A stretch of DNA of 64,000 nt, from assembly GCA_027924585.1 (NCBI GenBank), contig BSBM01000050.1:9323501-9387500 (forward strand). The letters run 5' to 3'. The translations under genes were made by a program, and so were the position numbers. The notes below the pieces were generated by a model. That model did no database searches. It saw only the letters and a program-made list of their open reading frames with translations, and had not been told where the DNA came from. Origin of the DNA: Larix kaempferi. Lineage: Eukaryota > Streptophyta > Pinopsida > Pinales > Pinaceae. Shown piece after piece: positions 21,697 through 33,799 of this stretch. Position 1 is the first letter of the stretch. Each line of letters begins with the position of its first letter.

Positions 21697-23315
21697 ATGG
21701 CCCAATGAGCACTAGAGACCACAAGAATACAAGAACCAGAGTCTATAGAATTCCTCAATGAATTTCCTAAGTGCTGAGAAATTTTTCTCCAGGAAGGATT
21801 ACTCGACTTCTTTGGGAAACTGAATGGTTATGATAATGATGTGGCCTTAGATTTTGCATTGTCGTATGACGGCACATGTGCCACTATTTATGGATTATTA
21901 ATTTTGGTTTATGAAGCTACTATCTCACTAGCTACAGGTTTACCGAGATCTGGTGAGAAGTGGTTTAAACATCAGAAAATACAGGTCGCCGATGCATGGA
22001 AGAAATTCCTAAGGAGGGGCGCGCTGGAACCAAGTTGGGAAACAGGGACTTTATGAAATTCATTGAGTGAACCTTGGGTGGATGTCGTTTATCTTTTGAA
22101 AAGGTACTTTACCTGTGAGGGGTGCTATAGTTTCATTTTATTATACCACATTAGATTGTTGCTACATTTGACAAGGGATGCCCCTTTGAATTTGCCCTAT
22201 TATCTTTAGAGAAGCTTGTCTAAAATGTCTGTAGAAGCACAAAAAGTCCAAAAACAACCATTAACAATATTTTTCATCACGACCTGTTCAAGTTATTGAT
22301 TTCTACTGAGTTGCAAAGGCACTCTGTTTCCTAGGAAGAATCTACATAGTTTAAAGGGATTCCAGTGCAACCTGATATAAACCCTCATGGCCATATAGAG
22401 GTGTTTATGGAGAAAAATGAATCAAAATGATTAAAGGAAATGGATGAGGGTTCTAGCAGAAAAAGGAAATCCATGCAGTCTTCACAGGCCAATTGAAGTT
22501 ATAGCTACATGTTATAATACCCGTGGTATGGAAAGAAGGGTTTCACAAACAAAGTAGATCAACAAAATGCCAAATCCACACATGTAGAAATACCAAGGAG
22601 CCCAGGGACAAGAGTTCTCAGCCACAAAATTTGGAACCTGTAGAGCCTAAAGATACTTCCTACCAGCAAGAATATGACTTCCCAAAAATTGAAATCAATG
22701 AAGAAAGGTGCATAAACGAGGTCAGCGAGGCATCTCGCTCTTTATTAAATAAAAAGAACCTCATAATTAAGAAATTAAATAAGCAAGTTAAAGAGTTAAA
22801 GGTTTTTGATAGGCATATTAAGAGTGAAAATGCCATGTTGAGAAATCATGGAACCTTGCTTAGAGAAGAACATGCTAAGTTGAAAAGTAGTTTCAAAACC
22901 TTCAAGAAACAGGCTAGAATTTGGTTTAAGGACAACAAGAAATTGTTTAGACAAAATAGACTAGTGAAAAATAATAGTGCAAAAAGACAAAAAGGAGAAG
23001 AATGTCAACAATACTAGTCTAGATGTTTTGGCAAAGACTGTAGTTTCTCTTATAGGGTCTGATTCTAAAGATAAACAGTCTATTTATACAGAGATTTCAG
23101 AAGCAGGGTCTGATTCTAAAGATAAGCAGTCTATTTATACAGAGATTTCAGAAGCAGATATTATTGTTAGTCAAATACTGAATGATATTATCACAAACAA
23201 TCATGCTATATCATCAATTCAACTCAACACAGTGAATTGGGGAGGCAAAGATGATTTGTATGATCTCAGTATCATATACCGAGACCCATACAAATTGGAG
23301 ATACAGAGAATGTAA
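21697..23315 (+). pseudogene. Element D ORF2, conserved protein of unknown function with coiled coil
   Basis: From ATG at 21697 (next codons broken by TGA) the frame reads through LLDFFGKLNGYDNDVALDFA and then ATGLPRSGEKWFKHQKIQV to 22056. A further part gives RYFTCEGCYSFILLYHIRLL and DAPLNLPYYL. The last open part (22523-23017, 164 codons) is charged with a coiled coil (FDRHIKSENAMLRNHGTLL), and 22977-23315 overlaps it in another frame. Each block has a counterpart in element E, for example ATGLPQTGEKWF and TCEGRYNLTFTYHIRLLQ. No known domain is recognised. It is broken by stops and at least two shifts. Confidence 0.6.
23056..23157 (+). repeat. 51-bp in-frame tandem duplication in element D
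   Basis: Two almost identical 51-bp units (23056-23106 and 23107-23157) repeat the peptide GSDSKDKQSIYTEISEA. The length is 17 codons, so the frame is kept. Confidence 0.9.
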
Positions 23316-23659
23316 GAAAGTTGGTTTGGTCGATATTTGCAGAAAGAAACCAAGTGGAAACTTAAAATACAACAACTCAAAAATTAGTTCTAGATGAAAG
23401 AGAAAGAAATAGCTACATTATATGATATGATTGTTCAATTGATATCCTACAGGGCACCAGCAAAATTTTACTCAATTTATTTAACAGAACAATGGGTATC
23501 ATTCCAGATGGAACGTTTAGTCAAGGGTCACAATATCAAATCTCTACAAATTTTGACTTCATTTCCATTTATAATAATTGTTATGATAGAGAATGCAATC
23601 TTCTTTGTGAATTCTATCAACACGTTTTCCTTCTTGAACAATAAACTATCTGGAACACA

Positions 23660-24202
23660 AATCTCATAGTTGGTGATCTACAATTGAGATCATTTTCTTC
23701 ATTTATTCAGAACCAGATTAAGTGGAAACTTGAAATGAATTTTTATAAGAGGTGTGAGTTAAGTTCTGAACTTTGGGTAAGAAGAGAACACCCTTTTCCA
23801 GAAGAAATCATAGAAAACCATCAACAATTATTGGCCATTTCTGAGCAAGTTAAGCTTTACAGATTCCATGAGAGGTCAGATATCCATAACTTCGAAGATA
23901 TTAGAAGTCAGTTTTTCATGGCCTTACTTCTAGCTACACAGGAAATATGGGAAATTTTACCACGGGAGATACAAAAGTAGGACTGTATGGGTTATCCACT
24001 ATTTCGAATGCCATTGACAAGATCCGACCTATACCTTGATGTCATTCGCAGGAATGGAACAAGGTGGTTAGGTCTTTGTTTTTGTTTTATCCTTCTCTGG
24101 TGCATCAAAGACTCTTATGGAATAACGGGTTATTGGGATGGATTTGTAGAGAAGGAATCCTTGAGGGAAATCAATAAGTATTTGGGTTTTTATGAGGAAT
24201 AA
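23660..24202 (+). pseudogene. Element D third open region, unknown function
   Basis: Two open pieces, 23684-23980 (98 codons) and 23987-24202 (71 codons), are in the same frame and separated by one TAG, giving about 175 residues. The protein is rich in aromatic and charged residues: HPFPEEIIENHQQLLAISEQ, YRFHERSDIHNFEDI, RSDLYLDVIRRNG and LREINKYLGFYEE are its most distinctive parts. One hydrophobic segment (GLCFCFILLWCI) near its end could cross a membrane, though this is weak. No family is recognised and element E lacks it. It ends about 100 bp before D's purine tract. Confidence 0.45.
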
Positions 24203-24296
24203 CCATAGGACACAAAGAATACAGCTAGACACGCAGACACTTGCACATCTGAGACAGTATTTTTGATCATATTGTTTGGCGACGAGAAATATCTCT

Positions 24297-24309
24297 AGTC
24301 TAGGGGAGA
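24297..24309 (+). other. Polypurine tract of element D
   Basis: CTAGGGGAGA precedes TG at 24310-24311, which continues as TGTTGGGACAAGG at 35064 once element B is removed. This is the plus-strand primer for D's cDNA. Confidence 0.65.
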
Positions 24310-24312
24310 TGT

Positions 24313-24553
24313 TGATAAAGTTTGCAGAGACACAGAATATAGAGCAAAAACACAAAGGGCATATTGATTGCTTTCTCATTATTAAACACACACATATATA
24401 GTTTCTCATAAGACTCAAAACAACTGGCTAATACTATGGGCCAGTGAATACCATGGGTCAACTAATGTATTAGTCAACAACTAACTCAACTAACTTAGGA
24501 CCATTGACTCAACTAACTAACCAACTTGACACATGAGATTACAACTCTTAACA
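24313..24553 (-). repeat. 3' LTR of element B (241 bp)
   Basis: Plus-strand edges are TGATAAAG and CTCTTAACA. It matches the right LTR closely. A CTATATATGTG TATA candidate on the minus strand lies at about 24390-24402. The C-rich run just to its right (CACCCCCTTGATC) is the polypurine tract on the minus strand. Confidence 0.95.
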
Positions 24554-27180
24554 CACCCCCTTGATCTCAAGTGGGATGCTGTGGTCAGCACTATCAATGA
24601 CTAAGTGCTTCCTCTGGAACTCAAATGCAGATGTACCTAAAGGTTTGGTAAACATATTAGCAAGCTGCTCCTTAGAGCCACAAAACATCAAACTGATTTC
24701 TCCATTATTGATTAACTCACGTATGAAGTGGTAGCGAGTGTCAATGTGTTTACCCTTCGTATGAAATACATTATGTTTAGACAACTGTATAGCAGAACTA
24801 TTGTCACAATAAATGGCTGTTGGTTCTGTTTCTGTATGTCCCATGTCCTTCAAGAGTCTTCTGAGCCAAACTGCATGGCAGGTTGCTGTAGTTGCTGCAA
24901 TATATTTTGCTTCTGCTGAAGACATGCTCACAATAGGCTGTTTCTGAGAAGCCAAAGAAATAAGACTAGTACCAAGATGGAAAGCATAACCAGATGTGCT
25001 TTTCCTATCATCAATACTACCTACAAAATCACTGTTTGTGTACCCTGTGAGAGTACAGTCCTGTGAATGAGTGTATCAAATTCCATAATCAATTGTACCT
25101 GCAATATATCTCAGTATTCTTTTTCCAACTTTCCAGTGAGAGTCTTTGGGAGATTCCATGAATCTAGAAATAAGATTGACAACATACATCAAATTAGGTC
25201 TAGTAGCAGTCAAATACATTAAACTACCTACTAATCTTTTGTAAAGTGTAGAATTTACTGCTAGTCCTTCATCATTCTTGCTTAACTTGGTTCCTGTAGC
25301 AATGGGATTTTCTACTGGTTTACATTTATCCATTTTGAATCTCTGCAGAATGTCAGTCGCATACTTATGTTGATAGATGAAGATCCCATTTTCACTTTGA
25401 TCAACTTCCATACCAAGGAAAAACTTCGTAAGACCAAGATTAGTCATCTCAAACTCCTTTTTCATGGCTGTCTTAAACTCTTCTAGCATCAAATTTCCAA
25501 TATAGATCATATCATCAACATAAAGACAAACAAGTAAAATGTTACCTTGCTGATCTGTTTTAACATACAGAGTAGGTTCATTGTTGCTTCTATTGAACCC
25601 ATTGTTGATGAGATAAGAGTCAATTCTGTTGTGCCAAGCTCTTGGAGCTTGTTTGAGACGATACAAGGCCTTTTTCAACTTACATATCTTGTGTTATTGA
25701 CCTTTGACAACATAACCAGGTGGCTGATCTACATAGACTTCTTCTTCAAGTATGCCATTCAGAAAGGCAGATTTCACATCCATTTGGTAAACAGGCCACT
25801 GGTTTTGAGCTGCTATTGCAAGTACAGCTCTGATGGTGTCCATCCTTGCTACTGGAGAAAAGGTTTCATCATAGTCTACACCATATTGCTGAGCAAAACC
25901 TCTTGCAACAAGCCTTGCCTTGTACTTTTCTATCTCTGATTTTTCATTTGACTTGGTCTTATAGACCCATTTTACACCAATGCAGCTTTTATCTGATGGG
26001 AGATCAACGAGATCCCATGTCTGATTCCTCTCAATAGAATTAATCTCTTCATTCATTGCTTGGATCCACTGTGGATCTTTTGTTGCTTCTTCAAAACATG
26101 TTGGCTGACATGAAAATAGAGCATACTGTAGCTGCTCATCAGTGACAGGAGTCTGATCATATAACTCCCTTAAGCTTCTGGTTCTCTGGTTCTGTAGTGG
26201 ATTGTTTGTTGGTGTCCCTTCTTGCTGTTGCTGCTGCTGTACTTCAAGTCTAGGCATTCTGAGTGGTTCTGGTGGTAATGGACTGTCTGTCTGTTGAATG
26301 TCTGTTGTATCAGTCCAAGATTTATCTTCCATAAATTTTACATCTCTGCTCACCACTACTTTCTTGGTGACAGGATTATACAGCTTATAGGATTTATGTT
26401 GTTCACTATAGCCTGTGAAAATACACCTTTCACTCTTCTTGTCCAACTTCTTCTTAACTTATCAGGTATGTGTGCGAATGCAACACATCCAAATATCTTA
26501 AGATGTGAGACACTAATCTGAGTGCCACTCCATTCTTCTTCAGGTATCTTGTCTTTGACAGTTATTGTGGGAGACCTGTTTAGTAGATATACTAAACATG
26601 CAACTGCTTCTGCCCAATAATCATTGGATAACTTCTTGTATGACAACATACTTCGGGCCATGTTCATGATGGTTCGATTCTTCCATTCTGCAACTCCATT
26701 CTGCTGTGGAGTGTATCTGGTGGTGTACTGATGTTGGATTCCATGTTGCTTACAGAACTCTGCAAAATCATGAGAGACATACTCACCGCCATTGTCTGAT
26801 CTGAGTATTCTGAGTGGTTTACCTAACTGCTTTTCAGTCAATGCTTTGAACTCTTTGAATCTGGACAAAGCTTCTGACTTATTTCTGAGAAAGTAAATCC
26901 AGACTTTCCTACTATAGTCATCAATAAATGCTAAGAAATACAGACTTCCTCCTGTAGACTGGGTTTGCATCGGTCCACATAGGTCTGTGCGAACAAGTTC
27001 AAGGTGTTCTTTGGCACTATTTGTAGAAGTGGGAAAGCTGTCCCTTTGGTGTTTCCCTAAAATACAGTCTTCACAAGAACTTGACTGTTCATTCATGACT
27101 GGTAATCCTTTGACCATGGATTGTTTGTGCAGATGAGAGAGACTCTGAAAGGGTAGATGACCATACCTACAATGCCACAA
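24548..27180 (-). pseudogene. pol: Element B integrase, reverse transcriptase and RNase H
   Basis: Integrase starts at 27180 with WHCRYGHLPFQ and CEDCILGKHQRDSF (zinc site), then FIDDYSRKVWIYF, RSDNGGEYVS and PQQNGVAEWKN, which keeps all three catalytic acids. After one frameshift near 26440 the reverse transcriptase runs 26446-25076: [54 protein letters not shown] and CLYVDDMIYIG. RNase H follows with SMSSAEAKYIAA, YCDNSSAIQLSKH and GKHIDTRYHFIREL. Stops remain at about 25690 and 25075-24960. This is the replication enzyme set of a copia element. Confidence 0.95.
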
Positions 27181-27189
27181 CTAGGTTTC

Positions 27190-28595
27190 GTCTTGACTGG
27201 AGACAATATGAGCATATGACTATTATAGGATAGCACTCCTCAGGTTGAGTGGGAAAATTCTATTCTTGGTCATTTCTACTTTGGCTATGAGTCTTCTACT
27301 AGGGGCTTTATCATAGACAGCATAGTAGGAATCAATGAACCTAACACATACTTATTCTGAATCAGTTGACCCACATTGATAAAATGACCTTAAGATTTGG
27401 AACATAAAATACATCATTTATGTACTTCTTCTCATTCTGTTTGGTAAGTATAGGAACAGTACCTTTGCCTCGAGATGGAACGAGATAATGATTACCCAGT
27501 TTGATCTTTGAATTAACAGATGGATCTATATCAGAAAATAATGATTTGTTACCTATCATATGATTGCTGCATCCACCGTCTAGCAACCAAACATCTAATT
27601 GATGTTCTTCTTCAATCGCTTGGTATGACAGAAACATAACTTCTGACGAATGTTCTTCAACATTGGAGACATTTGCTCTGCCACTGTTCTGATCTGCTTG
27701 CTTCTTTCTGTAGTCACGTTCATAGTGGCCATATTTCTTGCAGTAGTTACACTGGACATTGGACCCGTTAGTCCATCTCTTGCCTCCTCTTCCTCTCTGG
27801 CTCTGAGGGTTATGATTGTGCTCATAGTGATCTGTGTGTTCATGGTGTTCATGGGCAGTTCTATCCTCTGTGGAACTAGAACTCCTTTCTCTTCTGCCTC
27901 ATCCTCTGCCTCCCCGACCGCGACCTCTGTTGAAAGAAGTCTGAGTGCTAAATGCATGACAGAGACTCATCTTCCTGACTGAGTCTAGCTCCATGAGACA
28001 AAAGTGACCCTGTTAACTATTCTAGGGTAAACGTCGATAGATCCTTAGATTATTCTATGGTTGTAACCACCATAAAGAATTTCTTAGTGAGGCATCTAAG
28101 TACCTTTTCAACAATACCCTTCTGCTCTAGGGCTTCGCCATAGGTTTGGAATTGCGTGACAATCCCAGAAACCCTAGTCATAAACTGATCGACAGTCTCT
28201 GTGTCTTTCATCTTAAGACTTTCAAATTAGCGTCGAAGGGTTTGGAGTCTTACTGTTTTGACTCGATCTATACCTTTGTATGCAGATGCCTGATGTGCGG
28301 TCGTAGCTCCAACGATCCGCGGGAAAATGGACTCCTCAATGCAACTTTGGATCAACCACTTCGCAGTGAGATCTCGATCTCTGCTTTCGTCGAGGGACTT
28401 CTTATTTGCATTTGTCATTGCAGCGAGAGTAGCTGCCGTCGGTTCCGTGAACTCCTTTTCGACCATATCCCAACACTTGTTGAGCTGTAGAAAGGTTTAC
28501 ATCTTTATAGACCAGAATTCATAATTCTTGTCGTTCAGCTTGGACCTGAGATCGCCTTCATGTTTAGGCTTGCCATGGATTATGATAACAATTAA
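27190..28595 (-). pseudogene. gag: Element B gag and protease, 5' end cut by element C
   Basis: Gag begins at the C insertion (28595) with LNDKNYEFWSIKM and continues with a UBN2-type region: WLIQSCIEESIFPRI, MKDTETVDQFMTRVSG and LTGSLLSHGARLS. A zinc knuckle NYCKKYGHYERDY at about 27760-27715 has lost its last cysteine. Protease is at 27637-27362, with WLLDGGCSNHMIGNKS, where the active-site Ser is replaced by Gly (D-G-G). Several stops and a shift follow before integrase. The start codon lies on the far side of element C. Confidence 0.85.
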
Positions 28596-29200
28596 TGATC
28601 CAGGTGGATATTGGTGGCCACCCACCTTTCCAACTGGCTCAAAACAATTTTATGGCAATTTTGGTATTGTACTAGTTTTAGCAGTTTTTCAGGTCCTGAA
28701 CTTCTGGGGCCGTTTTGAGGCCCCAAATGACCTTTTTTGGAAATTTGGGGGGCCAAATAGCTTTTCGCCCCATTTGAAAGTTGTAAATCTCGGATAGACC
28801 TTTCCAACGGGCTACCGAGCGCTCCAAACGGAGATCGTATGCAAAAGTTACGACCTCGGGAAGTTGATGTACTAACTTACCCAAACGGGGCCCACATGAC
28901 TTTTGGTGCTTCATCTCTTAGGGTTAGGTTTTTGGATGTCTAGGGTTTTTGACATTCCTGTTTATTGTAAAAGGCCTTGAGAGCCTCATTATAACCATGT
29001 TCTTGCGAAATGAGCACAGCCGTCACATCTCTTCTCAGAGATAAGCCGACACCATTCCAGCAAGCTTATATTCCGCTGCATTTTACAGTTCTAGCTTACT
29101 TATTGAATAGAAATACAGTTTTACTGTATCTCTGTTATTTTGTGTTAAGCATCTGATAATAATCTATATTCATTTCGTTCTGCTCATAAAATTCAGATCA
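28596..29200 (+). repeat. 5' LTR of element C (605 bp)
   Basis: It aligns along its length with the right LTR, with an estimated five to seven percent differences by eye. TTTATTGTAAAAGG at about 28962 is a weak TATA candidate; the right LTR has TTTATAGTAAAAGG. Confidence 0.95.
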
Positions 29201-29201
29201 G

Positions 29202-29215
29202 TGGTATCAGAGCGG
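29202..29215 (+). other. Primer-binding site of element C, initiator tRNA-Met
   Basis: TGGTATCAGAGCGG starts two bases after the LTR end and is the standard plant tRNA-iMet primer site. Confidence 0.95.
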
Positions 29216-29238
29216 TCTGCTCCTTGTCGTCTTAATGC

Positions 29239-30260
29239 ATGTCCCCAACGAGGTCAGGGTACAAAGAATTGGGTCTCGAGCTTGTTTCTCTTGAGGACAA
29301 AAGCTCTCGCACGCCTAAGCGACCTCTCATGGCAGGAGAAAAGAAAGATGACGGGACAAGAGATCCTATCAAAATGTTGCTTGAGAAATCCCTCACACAG
29401 CAGAGGAACGAGATGATGGATAATTTCGCGCAAATCCTTCAGTGACTACCAACAAGCGACGCATCTTCCTCGAGCAGAGGCGCCGCCCCCTTCAAGGTAC
29501 AAATCAACTTCGATATCCCTATATTTGAAGGACAGATAGACGCAAATGATGTAGATAAGTGGTTGAATCTACTAGAAGGGTATTTTTCTGTCCATAACTT
29601 TTCGAATAAAGAAAATATTACTTTTGCGCTCCCCAAAGCCGTTCCCCATGTCAAATATTGGTGGGAAACATTCTGTGAGCAAAAGGACACAGAAGAAGCC
29701 TCATTATTTTCAGTCACGGCCACCTGGGAATCCTTCAGGGATGCTATTAAGGAACAATACTACCCTGTTGGAAGTTATGACGACTTGTATACCAAATGGA
29801 CCACACTGCGACAAGAAAGAGACCAAGCAGTGCCAGAGTTCACAAATATCTTCCATACCTTGCGCACCAAGCTGGGTATCAAAGATTCAGAGCGACATCT
29901 GGTGCTCAAGTATCGCGGTGGTTTGCATAGATACATCCAGACCGAAATGGAATTTCTAGACATCTCTTCCTTAGGCGCGGCCTACCGATATGCCATCAAA
30001 ATCGAGCAGAAGCTCAAACAAAAGACGCGGCAATTTGGGCATGGGAACCCTTCACAACAAAAGACGGGAAAGGGAGGCCCCAACCCACAGAATAAAGGAC
30101 ATAGCAAAGATGGAAAATATCAGGACAACTAGTCCAAGCCGCAAGCAAAGAAGGACACCGAAAAAACAAAGAAAGATACTGGGAAGTGGTGCGACTTCCA
30201 TAAGAGCCCTTGGCATAACACTACTGATTGCCGCTCAAAGCAGTCGCTAGTGGCCGAAGT
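29239..30260 (+). pseudogene. gag: Element C gag
   Basis: The frame starts at ATG 29239 just after the primer site. A stop at 29443 and another at 30130 lie in the same frame. The capsid part has INFDIPIFEGQIDANDVDKW, YWWETFCEQ, FRDAIKEQYYPVG and FTNIFHTLRTKLGI, the usual plant chromovirus gag layout. A zinc-finger-like WCDFHKSPWHNTTDC at about 30190-30235 ends it. Gag packages the element RNA. A second ATG inside the frame at 29329 (MAGEKK) is an alternative start. Confidence 0.9.
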
Positions 30261-32270
30261 GAAAGCATCTGAATCAGATGCGGGTTCTGACTCTGAGTCC
30301 GAACTAGAAAGGGGAAGACGGATCATTGACGCGGAACCCAGTGCCACCATTGCTACCACCAAGCTCCAGCCTGATGAACCAGACGAGCCAGAAGAAGGAG
30401 AACGCCTCTTCCATTCACATATGTGGGTAAAAGGCACCCCACTGCACTTCATCGTTGATAGCGGTAGCCAGAAGAATCTCATCTCAACAGAGGTTGTCAA
30501 GCGCCTGGCCCTACCGACAACGCCGCACCCACAACCCTACACCATTGGATGGCTCCGCAAGGGAAGCAATCTCCGCGTTAGCCAACAGCATCGACTGCCA
30601 CACGACATCAAGCCCTTCAAGGACGAGGTATTGTGTGATGTTGCTCCTCTTGAAGTTTCAGATGTTCTTTTGGGCCAACCTTATTTATGGAAATGTCATG
30701 CTGTATATGAGTCTAGGCCTCGTAGTGTTATTATTTCTTTGAACAGGAAATTGGACAGGATACCCGAGGCAGTCCCTCCTAGTGCTATTTCCTTGATCTC
30801 TGCCAAGCAATGCAGGAAGGTCATCTCTCAGACCGGGAATTTTTTCTTCTTCGTGATTCGCTCTCAGAGTGAAAGAAAGATCGCAGCCACATTTCGGGCC
30901 TCCATGACCGATCTATCCACACAACAGAAGCAAGTGGATAAGGTGGTGGAAGGATACTCAGATATCTTCTCCTCTCCGACTGGGGTACCTCTGCACTGCC
31001 AGGGCAAGCATCCCATCGATCTGACCCCAGGCGCACCGCTACCCAATGGGACAGTCTATCGTTGCTCTTCGTTGGAAAACGAGGAGATCAAGAGGCAGAT
31101 CCAAGAATTCCTCCACAAAGGGCACATCTGTCCCAGTTCATCACCTTGTGGGAGCCCAATCGTGCTGGTGCAGAAGAAAGAAGGGACCTGGCGACTCTGC
31201 ATTGATTACCGGGCCCTGAATAAAATCACAAGTCCACAACCGGTACCCGATTCCCCGAATCGACGACCTCCTTGATCAACTCACGGGGGCCAAATACTTC
31301 AGTAAGATTGATTTGAAGTCTGGCTACCACCAGGTTCCAATAGAACAGACAGATGTATGGAAGACTGCCTTCAAGTCAAAAGAAGGTCTTTTTGAATGGC
31401 TGGTCATGCCTTTTGGTTTGGCAAATGCTCCAGCAACTTTTATGAGGATGATGGACGATATCCTACGACCTTTCACCAACAATTTTGTAGTGGTGTATCT
31501 GGATGACATCCTCATCTACAGCAAGACTTGGGAGGAACACTTGCAGCATATTCAACAGGTTCTGCACACCCTGCGGAAGCACAAACTATATGCAAACTTG
31601 GAAAAATGCTCCTTCGGCATGGACAGGGTCCATTACTTAGGCTACATCGTTGATCGACATGGTGTGCATGTGGATCCAGCCAAGATCCAGGTCATCCGTG
31701 ACTGGCCAACCCCAACCACACTCATTGAACTTCGGAGCTTCTTGGGCCTCGCCAATTTCTATCGCCGGTTCGTGCTGGGATTCTCTCATATCGCATGGGC
31801 CCTCAGCCAAGTGACCAGGGGTGGTGGTAAGGAAAAATTTGTGTGGTGCCTATCCCAACAACAATTATTCGATTACTTGAAGAAGCGTTTGTGCTCATCA
31901 CCGGTACTCTCATTACCGAACCTGCAACATCCCTTTGAGATCGAGACAGATGCTTCAGATTATGCTGTGGGCGCCGTTCTCACTCAACACGGCCACCCCA
32001 TGGCATACTATAGTGAGACACTCTCAGATGTTGTCCGCAAGTACCCTACCTACGACAAAGAAATGTACTCCATTGTACAAGCCTGCCGCCAGTGGAGACA
32101 TTACATTCTTGGGAAGGAGACAGTCATCCACACTGATCACAAGCCACTACAGTTCATGCAGACCCAATGAAAGTTGCAGAATGACCGCCATCAGAAGTGG
32201 TCAACATATTTACAGCAGTTCCACCTCAACATCAAATATAAAACAGGGAGTACCAACCGAGTTGTTGACT
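30261..32270 (+). pseudogene. pol: Element C protease, reverse transcriptase and RNase H
   Basis: Protease is at about 30420-30760 with FIVDSGSQKNLIS, and LLGQPYLW near its end. Reverse transcriptase starts near 31000. A single-base frameshift near 31245 breaks it between WRLCIDYRALNKIT and the IDLKSGYHQVPIEQ segment. It continues with [18 protein letters not shown] and VVYLDDILIYSKTW, the intact catalytic YLDD. RNase H follows with ETDASDYAVGAVLTQHGHP, YDKEMYSIVQACRQWRHYI and HTDHKPLQFMQTQ. A TGA at 32168 interrupts its end. Confidence 0.95.
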
Positions 32271-33799
32271 GCCTCAGTCGACCTCCAGTCGCGGCACTTA
32301 CCACGGTGCTAGACTCTTGTGGCCACGAGACCTCCGGATGGCCCCACCTCTACGAGACAGACCCTGACTTCTCCGCCACCTATCAAATGTTGGGCACCAA
32401 CTCAGTGGTTGCTAATTTCCATCTTCAGGACGGGTTGTTGTGTCGTCTGGGCCATCTCTGCGTTCCATCAAGCGAGCGCGCGAAGCTGATTTGGGAAGCT
32501 CACTACAGTCGGGTGGCAGGACACTTTGGCGTTGAAAAGACAGTGGCAGTGTTGCAGAAACATTTCTACTGGCCGAAACTTCAACAGGATGTTGGCAAAT
32601 ATATTAGGTCCTGCACCGCTTGCGCTATTGCCAAACCGACCACTAAGAAACAGGGCCTATACACCCCTCTGCCTACTCCTGACAGGCCGTGGGAATCCAT
32701 CTCAATGGACTACATGTCGGGCCTCCCGTCCACCAAGAGGGGAAATGACTGTGTTTTCGTGGTTGTTGATCGCTTTTCCAAGATGGCGATTCTAGCCGCT
32801 TGCAAGAAGAACATCACAGCAGAAGCCACTGCCAAGCTCTTCTTTGAACGAGTATGGGTACATTTTGGGATCCCACAGACCATTATCTCAGACCGTGACA
32901 GTCGGTTACTCAGCTCATTCTTGTCAAGCCTTTGGTCACTGTTGGATACCAAGCTCACCAAATCCACTGCCTTCCACCCCCAGACCGATGGACAAACGGA
33001 GGTCGTCAACCGGATGGTCGTATATATCCTGCGCATGTACAATTAAACACACCCCCGCACATGGGATGAGAGTCTCCCCTATGTCCAACATAGCTACAAC
33101 CAAGCCCTGCATAGCTCAACTAGCCACAGCCCCTTTCAGGTGGGGTTGGGATTCCAACCATTGGGCCCCATGGATGTTGCACTTCTCCTTGCGACCACCT
33201 CGGCCGACTCGTCCTCAGAAGCTGACAAAGCCGCCCGGTTCATTGAACGGATCCAGCATATCCTCCAACAGGTTCAGGATATTCTACAGAAGTCTAATGC
33301 CAAGTACAAGCAGCGCCATGATCAACATCGGGTTCCACATAAGTTTCAGGTGGGCGACAAAGTTTGGTTGCATTTGCAGAAAGAACGCCTTACAGGGCCC
33401 CATCGAAAGCTTCGCCCACTCCGTTATGGGCCGTACACCATCACCAAGGCGGTGGGTGACAATGCTTTTGAGCTCAACATTCCCCCCTTCCTTGGTCTGC
33501 ATCCGGTCTTCAACATGGCTCTCCTTCGGCCATATTTCCCACCACTATTAGACACCTCAGAGATAGCAGAGAAGTTGACACCAACAGAGCTCAACCCTGA
33601 CTGCCTACAACAAGCATCCAGTGATCATATTGCAGACACACAAATCAAGGGCACTCGACATCAAAGGATCTAGCTTTATCGAGTTGTCAAAGCAGGGCAG
33701 CTCCTGCACCAAGGCAAGTGGCTCACTCAAGGCCAAATTCAGTAGAAATTTCCTCATCTGATGGGGGAACTCAACGCAATGGAGACCATTGCTTCCTAA
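32271..33799 (+). pseudogene. pol: Element C integrase with chromodomain-like tail
   Basis: The zinc-binding part has HYSRVAGHFGVEKTV and CTACAIAKPTTKK. The catalytic core has SMDYMSGLPSTKRG, ISDRDSRLLSSFL and HPQTDGQTEVVNRM, so D, D and E are present. A stop at 33044 splits it. A GPY/F-type module follows (FQVGDKVWLHLQKERL, PLRYGPYTITKAVGD). The last 40 residues (about 33660-33799), with LYRVVKAGQLLHQGKWLTQG, look like a weak chromodomain, broken by TAG at 33671 and near 33744. Chromodomains steer chromoviruses to chromatin. The end is TAA at 33797. Confidence 0.9.

Noticed and set aside
25547-26521. Several plus-strand frames of 60-130 codons
   Set aside because: They are shadows of the element B reverse transcriptase and integrase on the minus strand.
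27650-27982. Plus-strand 110-codon hydrophobic frame
   Set aside because: It is antisense to the gag zinc-knuckle region of element B, and the hydrophobicity comes from the complement of Arg/Glu-rich codons.
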